Source: Stercorarius parasiticus
Lineage: Eukaryota; Chordata; Aves; Charadriiformes; Stercorariidae
Direction: 5' to 3'
Assembly: GCA_013396915.1 (NCBI GenBank)
Contig: VWZL01000903.1
Coordinates: 271,780 to 335,779, forward strand
DNA length: 64,000 nt
The position numbers and the translations under genes were made by a program. Below the pieces are notes generated by a model. That model was not told the origin of the DNA. It did no database searches and saw only the letters and a program-made list of their open reading frames with translations. This document shows, piece after piece, positions 58,680 through 64,000 of this stretch. How positions within the stretch are numbered: position 1 is the first letter of the stretch; each line of letters starts with the position of its first letter.

Positions 58680-61600
58680 TACATCCTGTTAGAGCAATTA
58701 GATAAAAATCAGCAGAACTTCCAGTGCAAACTAACTTGTAAAATTTTTATGAGTCTTGGCTTGGCTATAAAATAGAGTCATAAAAATCTAAAAGACACTT
58801 AGCGCAGTGTCTCTTATGTATTGAGAAATGTATTGAGTCACACACAGAAAAGTAATAGTGAATTAGCCAGTAGTGAGTAGTCAAGCAATTAGATAAATGC
58901 TTGATTCTCTAAGAAACAATACATTATTTATGTCAGATAAAAAAGAAACACCCATGGGGGATTTTAGGGAAACCTAAGGAGAGTTAACAACTGAGCAATA
59001 CAGTAGCAAATTACACTCAGAATGGCTATTGGAAGGAAGGAACGAAATTGCTCACATAAGATAATAATATATTTCAAATTCACTATATCCAGGTGTCATT
59101 GTGGGCACCTCAGGAAAAAATGTTTAAAAACATTAATGCTTAAAGGTTAACAAAAGCAAAGAAGATCCCCACAGAATAATGTACTCCTCATAAATCTCTG
59201 GAATAGTCAAAATGTCTTTGAATACTGCTTTGCACACCAGCCAAGATATTTGAAAAAACTGTATAACGAAAACAGGAAAGTCTGAAAGAGTGCATCAGAA
59301 CCCAGAAGATATGGAAATGTCTGGGTATTAAAGGGATTAGCAGATGAACAGGAGGAGGGTTTTATCACAGATATGCTTCACATACTGTATTCATGAATTG
59401 TCATATATGACACAAGTCATATACTAAATACAGGGTTTGGGAGGAATCTTTCAATTGTCCAGTTTTCCATAAATATATATCTTTTTTCCTCTCTATAGGA
59501 CCTCTTTATATTGACTTTTCTCTGAAAAGGACAGCCTTCTGAGGGGAAGGATGGATGCATTTCTACCTTCCTAGAAGAGGAAAAAGCTACAATAGCTAAA
59601 ATATGCTCATCACAGAACCTGAATCAAGAATTCCATTGATGCCCCATGATCTGGTTCAGCCCATTACAAAGAGCACAGATGGGAAGTTCAGATGTGGATT
59701 AAAGCTCTTTCTGCCTTCCCAGCATCTTTAATGAAACTGCTCTTGAGACGTGAACAGTAAGCTGTGTTCCTTCTGGCCTGTTCTTCATCAGGAGTAAAAT
59801 TCTGCCCTTAGACTTTATTAATGATTCTGCTGATGATACATGAGATGAAACAAAGCAGAGCTCATTCCACAAAACCGGCATTTGCTTTTCTAGGCTAGGA
59901 AGAATAATAAAGAAACATATTAAAATTGGTGATGACAGCTACTTCTGTTAGAAAATTAATGATACGAGACTCAAAGTACTGACTGCATATCCATAAGAGG
60001 TTTCATGTTCAAAGGGGTAGCATTTGATTGAACTGAGTTTATAGTTAGAAAGATGGGATCTGTTTCTTTCAAGCAGTATGTTAGATGTGGATGATTTTTT
60101 TTAAATACATTTCACATTTCCTTACTTTTTCTCTGCAATACTTTGCATGCTTTTGTACACCACTTAAAAAAATACTCGGGCTTTTAGAAGGCTAAAAGTA
60201 CATGATTTAAGACCTGACTGAGCAACTTGGAGATAATCAATAGCTGGAAATTTTGCTTTCCCCTACTTTCAACTAAATCGAAAACACTTGAATTGTTCGT
60301 GAACCTTTGTGTGTATATTCTAGTGTTTGCAGTAGAAATGGCATTCCCGGCATGACCACCTTTTCCTGCCTTGCAGCGTTCCTCCAGCAATGGGCAACTT
60401 GAGACACTGTAGATCTTCTCACTTAGGAAAAGATCTGTAATTGGCTACAAAAATGCCATTAGTTCTATTGCCTAAATTTAAGGTGCTTTTTAAAATGAAC
60501 AACAGTTTCTGCAGTTTGACCAGAACAGCAGCAAGAAAAAATAAAGCAATGAAAACCCATTAATCAATTTGGTGTTATTACTTTTATTCTAACATCTTGC
60601 ACTGCAGATCAATATTACTGCATCTGGTAGAGCCTGAAGCATGGCCTTACAGATTGTTTCAGACCTCAGGTATGTAGCTAGCACAGATTCCCACCATAAA
60701 GCTCCTTGTACATAATTAATACGTTTTTATCTTAATAATACACCTCTAAACAAGGTGTAATGGGTTTATCAGCTTCATTTTGGTATAGCTGTCATACGCT
60801 CTTGCCTGAAGGAGTGTCATGAATTTGAGTTAATCTTGAGCACATGGATGGGGAGAGGAGGCGAAGGTTTGTCCTGGGCTGAAAAATGAACACTTTGAAC
60901 TATTAACTATTGCACAGCTGTGGGTGCAAACATGCTCACAATATTCTGCAGTGTGCCTATTCCTCCCAAATTAAGAAAGCCCAGAACATTCAACAGTCCC
61001 ACCAGTGACTGACAAAAGAAAACCAAAATCACGCATGCCAGCTGGAAACCAGCCACATGGGAACTCTAATAGAAAAGAGTTCTTTCCAGTAGCTTAGCCA
61101 TACAGCCACCAGAGGCTGTAAAGAACCAGGAGCTGCTAAAGAAATAGACAGTGTTGCTCTTCACAGTCATCTCCTTAGTTTTTCTTTTGCCTCGCATTTC
61201 ATACAAAATACTCTCACTCTCTCAGAATAAAAAAAAAATAGTAGCCATTAGTACAGAGTGATCTTGTTATGCTTAATAGCTACTTACGCATTTTTCTCAA
61301 TTATTTGTCCAAACACTTTTGAATCCTTATAAAATTTTATACCCACAGAATCCTGTGGTAGGACTTCCACAATTAATTGTGCTTAACTTCTCATTTCCAG
61401 CCTGCATGTTGCTGCCCGTGTCTTATTTGTTTATTCTTGTTGCTGACATCATCCTTCAGACAGAATCTCTCTTCTTCCTTACTGATGTTTATGTGAATCC
61501 TAACTACCTCAATAAACTATGTTTTATGGCAAAATCCTGAAATTAAGTTATTTCCACAATGCTCAAATCAGTGCTGAATAGAGATAACCAAGACAGTATA

Positions 61601-63691
61601 ATAAGCTACTTAAGTACCAAAAGTAGCACAGCAGCCTCCCTTGGCTCAGGAGGATAAATTAACACAGATGAAGAACCACACTGACAGAATACTTCTATGC
61701 AGTAGTATAAAGTACTTCAAAACCATCTGAAGAAAATATGATCATATAGAGTAAAATCTATCAAAGACTGCCATACCAAGATCAAGTCACGGCACTGATT
61801 CTTTCTTCACATTCACAGGGAAACACACATTCATACCATGCGTTGGCATTGATGCCAATGTTGCAGCATCTCTGTATTAAAGACCAATCAGGCACACAGA
61901 GTGGGAAAGAGCTGTCGCGTTGCATAGCAGCCCTGCATTATGCCATTGGGCTCAACTTGTTACGTAAGCAGTGTGATAAGCGCACATCTATGTAAGGACT
62001 GCAACAACAGACACACACCTACCGCATGCCCTAATTTGCCACAGGATTCATCTCATCATGTCACCTGAAGCACATGCAAAACTTGCACAGAGAGTAAAGA
62101 GTTTTCAAATTATTTCAATACTTTCTAATTCTTACAAAAGAGACTAGAGAGCTCCAGGAACCATTCTTGAACAAGACCTTCCACAAGAAGGGGCAGGTAG
62201 GTTTTAGTAACCACTGTTAGCGCACTGAGACTCTCTCTTGTTTATAAGCCGCTGTTTTCTCTGTATTCATCCTGGCAACCAGACCAAGTAGAGCTCAGTA
62301 TTCCCACCTAAGGAATATCAGCTGTCCTCAGAGCAACAACAGGGTTAAGGTGGGAATTAGTTGGCACTAGAGGAAAATTGTCTAGAAATGATTTGAGATT
62401 CACATTTCTGAAATATCAAGGGAAATTTATATAAAAAGTAAGGAATTTCAAATATTAACCTTGTTCATGTGTGTGTAGAGATGTAGGGAATATTCTCCAA
62501 AACTTGTGCTTTTTTTGTGCTTGCCTACAGTGGAAACTGTGATAATTTGTCTGTGTGCCAGGGAGCAAATGAAAGGGATGCAGCGGGAAGCAGAGCTGTG
62601 CTGTCAATTGTACAACTATTTTTATTTTATTCAAAGATACACATCTTGGAATTCGTAATCAGCTTGTCCCCCAGAAAATTGTCATAACAGGCAGTAATAA
62701 ATCATTCAGGCATTCACTTAGTCATTCACTTCATAAGTCCCACTGAGTGTCATGTATCTTGAGATTGCTATGAATGTACGCAACACTGAAAATACAACCA
62801 AGTTATGAAACAAGCAAATCACACAGGAGATGTCCTGCTATTGTGATAATAGCAGTGCTAAAAGTGTTGAAAGAAAAGAACGCAATTCAGTGTGTATCTA
62901 AAGAAATAAACTCCTGTTATCAACATGACCAAAAAGGATGACAAAACTATAAAACATTAGTTTAATATTCCTCCATAAGTTTTTCCATCTGGCAAGAAAC
63001 TATAAAGAATGCACGTAGAAACTGTGACACATTCAGCTTCTGCTTGATGCTATGTAATCTCCATCTCCATAGATGGTAGTACATGTATGATGGTAATGCA
63101 TGCATGTTTTCAAGGGCAGAAGGGCTCCAAGGTAGTAGATCTAAATTAGGAGGAATCTCTGCAAATCAAGATGTATTCAAAACTCTGCCATGGAGCAGAG
63201 CCTCCTGAAGTTCATTCATAGTGATATCCTCTCTCTTTAAATAAAAAACACAGAGCATTCAGCATTACTTGCACTCAGCAACTCTCTAGCTATTAGGGGA
63301 TAAAAGGTTTGAAGCAACCTCCCCATCTATTAGAGCTCACCTTCTTTGGATATTACTAGCGTAGGACCTATCAAATTTATGTGGTAGGTTTAATTAGTAC
63401 CTCTGGACTGGGATTTAACTTTTAAGATCACACACTCCTTTCCCCGTAGCACAACAAATCATCAGTAGATTGTCACAAGGTAAGAGTACCTTCATGCAGT
63501 AACTAAAGATAGCTGAGGTATGTATAGTTCAGTGACAAGTGTTCATTAGCAGGAAAGCTCAGTCAGGAGCTATCTGCCTCCTGTTCAGTTGACTATGGAT
63601 ATATTCCACACATCTGAATTAAATACACTACTGTGTATTTTTGCCCAGGCTCACTTATATACATAGATCATAAAAAATGGCAACATAGAGA

Positions 63692-64000
63692 TAATCATAG
63701 AATCATAGAATCTTCATGGTTGGAAAGGACCTTTGAGATCATCGAGTCCAACCATACACACACAAAAAAACCCCCTACAATCTCTGTCACCAGAGCATGC
63801 CCTGAAGTGCCAAATCTACACGTTTCTTAAAAACCTCTAGGGATGGCGACTCAACCACCTCCCTGGGCAGGCTGTTCCAGGGCCTGACCACTCTTCCAGT
63901 AAAGTAATTCTTCCTAATATCTAATCTAAACCTCCCCTGCCGCAACTTCAGACCATTTCGTCTGGTCCTGTCATTATTCACCTGGGAGAAGAGGCCAACA
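63692..64000 (-). mobile_element. Young CR1 LINE 3' end, antisense, cut by window edge
   Basis: The element starts with two perfect AATCATAG units (63692-63707) and GGTTGGAAAGGACCTTTGAG, the antisense 3' terminus of a young CR1. It continues through CCTGGGCAGGCTGTTCCAGG to the window end, so its 5' extent is unknown. It is the least decayed copy here. A short CA tract (about 63755-63775) interrupts the 3' UTR. Confidence 0.93.
63787..63981 (-). pseudogene. CR1 ORF2 C-terminal segment
   Basis: A 64-residue minus-strand frame carries the typical CR1 C-terminal blocks: [20 protein letters not shown], then [20 protein letters not shown] and [12 protein letters not shown]. Unlike the 840-1115 copy, the conserved W before NSLPREVV is kept. 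The start shown is internal. The full ORF2 would extend beyond the window, and whether it is intact cannot be judged. Confidence 0.85.

Larger units (their letters stand above)
52766..63691. other. Unique AT-rich sequence, no gene seen
   Basis: Over 10.9 kb I recognise no gene and no classified interspersed repeat. Separately listed items are the candidate exon at 55719-55755, the poly(A) run with an N at 57643-57658 and the TA microsatellite at 58658. The open frame at 54355-54750 (+, 131 codons) has no domain signature, although its last 60 codons are hydrophilic and follow an acceptor-like GGTTTTCCACAG at 54557. Confidence 0.45.

Noticed and set aside
61850..61875. Small hairpin TTGGCATTGATGCCAA
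   Set aside because: The stem of seven base pairs is too short for a microRNA precursor and is expected by chance.
1..64000. tRNA genes, rRNA, CRISPR arrays, bacterial operons or phage modules
   Set aside because: No tRNA B-box with a matching A-box, no regularly spaced repeats and no closely packed long ORFs are present. The window is vertebrate nuclear DNA.

Overview
This looks like an AT-rich, gene-poor intergenic or deep-intronic stretch of a bird nuclear genome. The main evidence is its repeats. At least nine CR1 non-LTR retrotransposon copies of very different age are present. Young copies end in the CR1 3' octamer repeat (AATCATAG on the antisense strand, 793 and 63692), and very decayed ones are recognisable only by short blocks. 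There is also one solo LTR at 3119-3664 whose sequence I recognise from memory as an endogenous retrovirus LTR common in non-galliform birds. I see no rRNA, tRNA, CRISPR, operon or other prokaryotic structure, and no intact protein-coding gene that I can name.

Layout. 1-792: unique sequence with a degenerate CATC microsatellite. 793-2354: a 1.56 kb antisense CR1 carrying the wreck of a reverse transcriptase. 3119-3664: solo ERV LTR. 5608-6235: antisense CR1 3' end. 9560-10167: ancient sense CR1. 15855-16070: ancient antisense CR1. 16654-16712 and 17168-17300: remnants of an old palindromic repeat. 26455-26975: old sense CR1. 38833-39232: sense CR1 3' end. 44125-44245: sense CR1 tail. 47020-49560: a long, old antisense CR1, split by about 600 bases of unrelated sequence. 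52604-52765: small antisense CR1. 63692-64000: young antisense CR1 running off the window. Everything between is unique AT-rich sequence with homopolymers and a few microsatellites. The only ambiguous base is an N at 57658, in a poly(A) run.

Genes. No gene can be assigned. The best lead is a chain of four open segments on the minus strand (41052-40855, 37317-37121, 36901-36835, 35492-35210). Each junction has a GT donor and an AG acceptor, and the reading frame stays open through all three junctions. I do not recognise the protein, and such chains can arise by chance. On the plus strand several short, splice-site-bracketed segments (16297-16330, 28983-29066, 51610-51633, 55719-55755) could be exons of non-coding or unknown transcripts. 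Homeodomain-like TAAT clusters (23972-24034, 31560-31760, 42620-42800) are candidate regulatory elements. All exon and enhancer proposals are inference. The CR1 and LTR calls are the solid part of this annotation.
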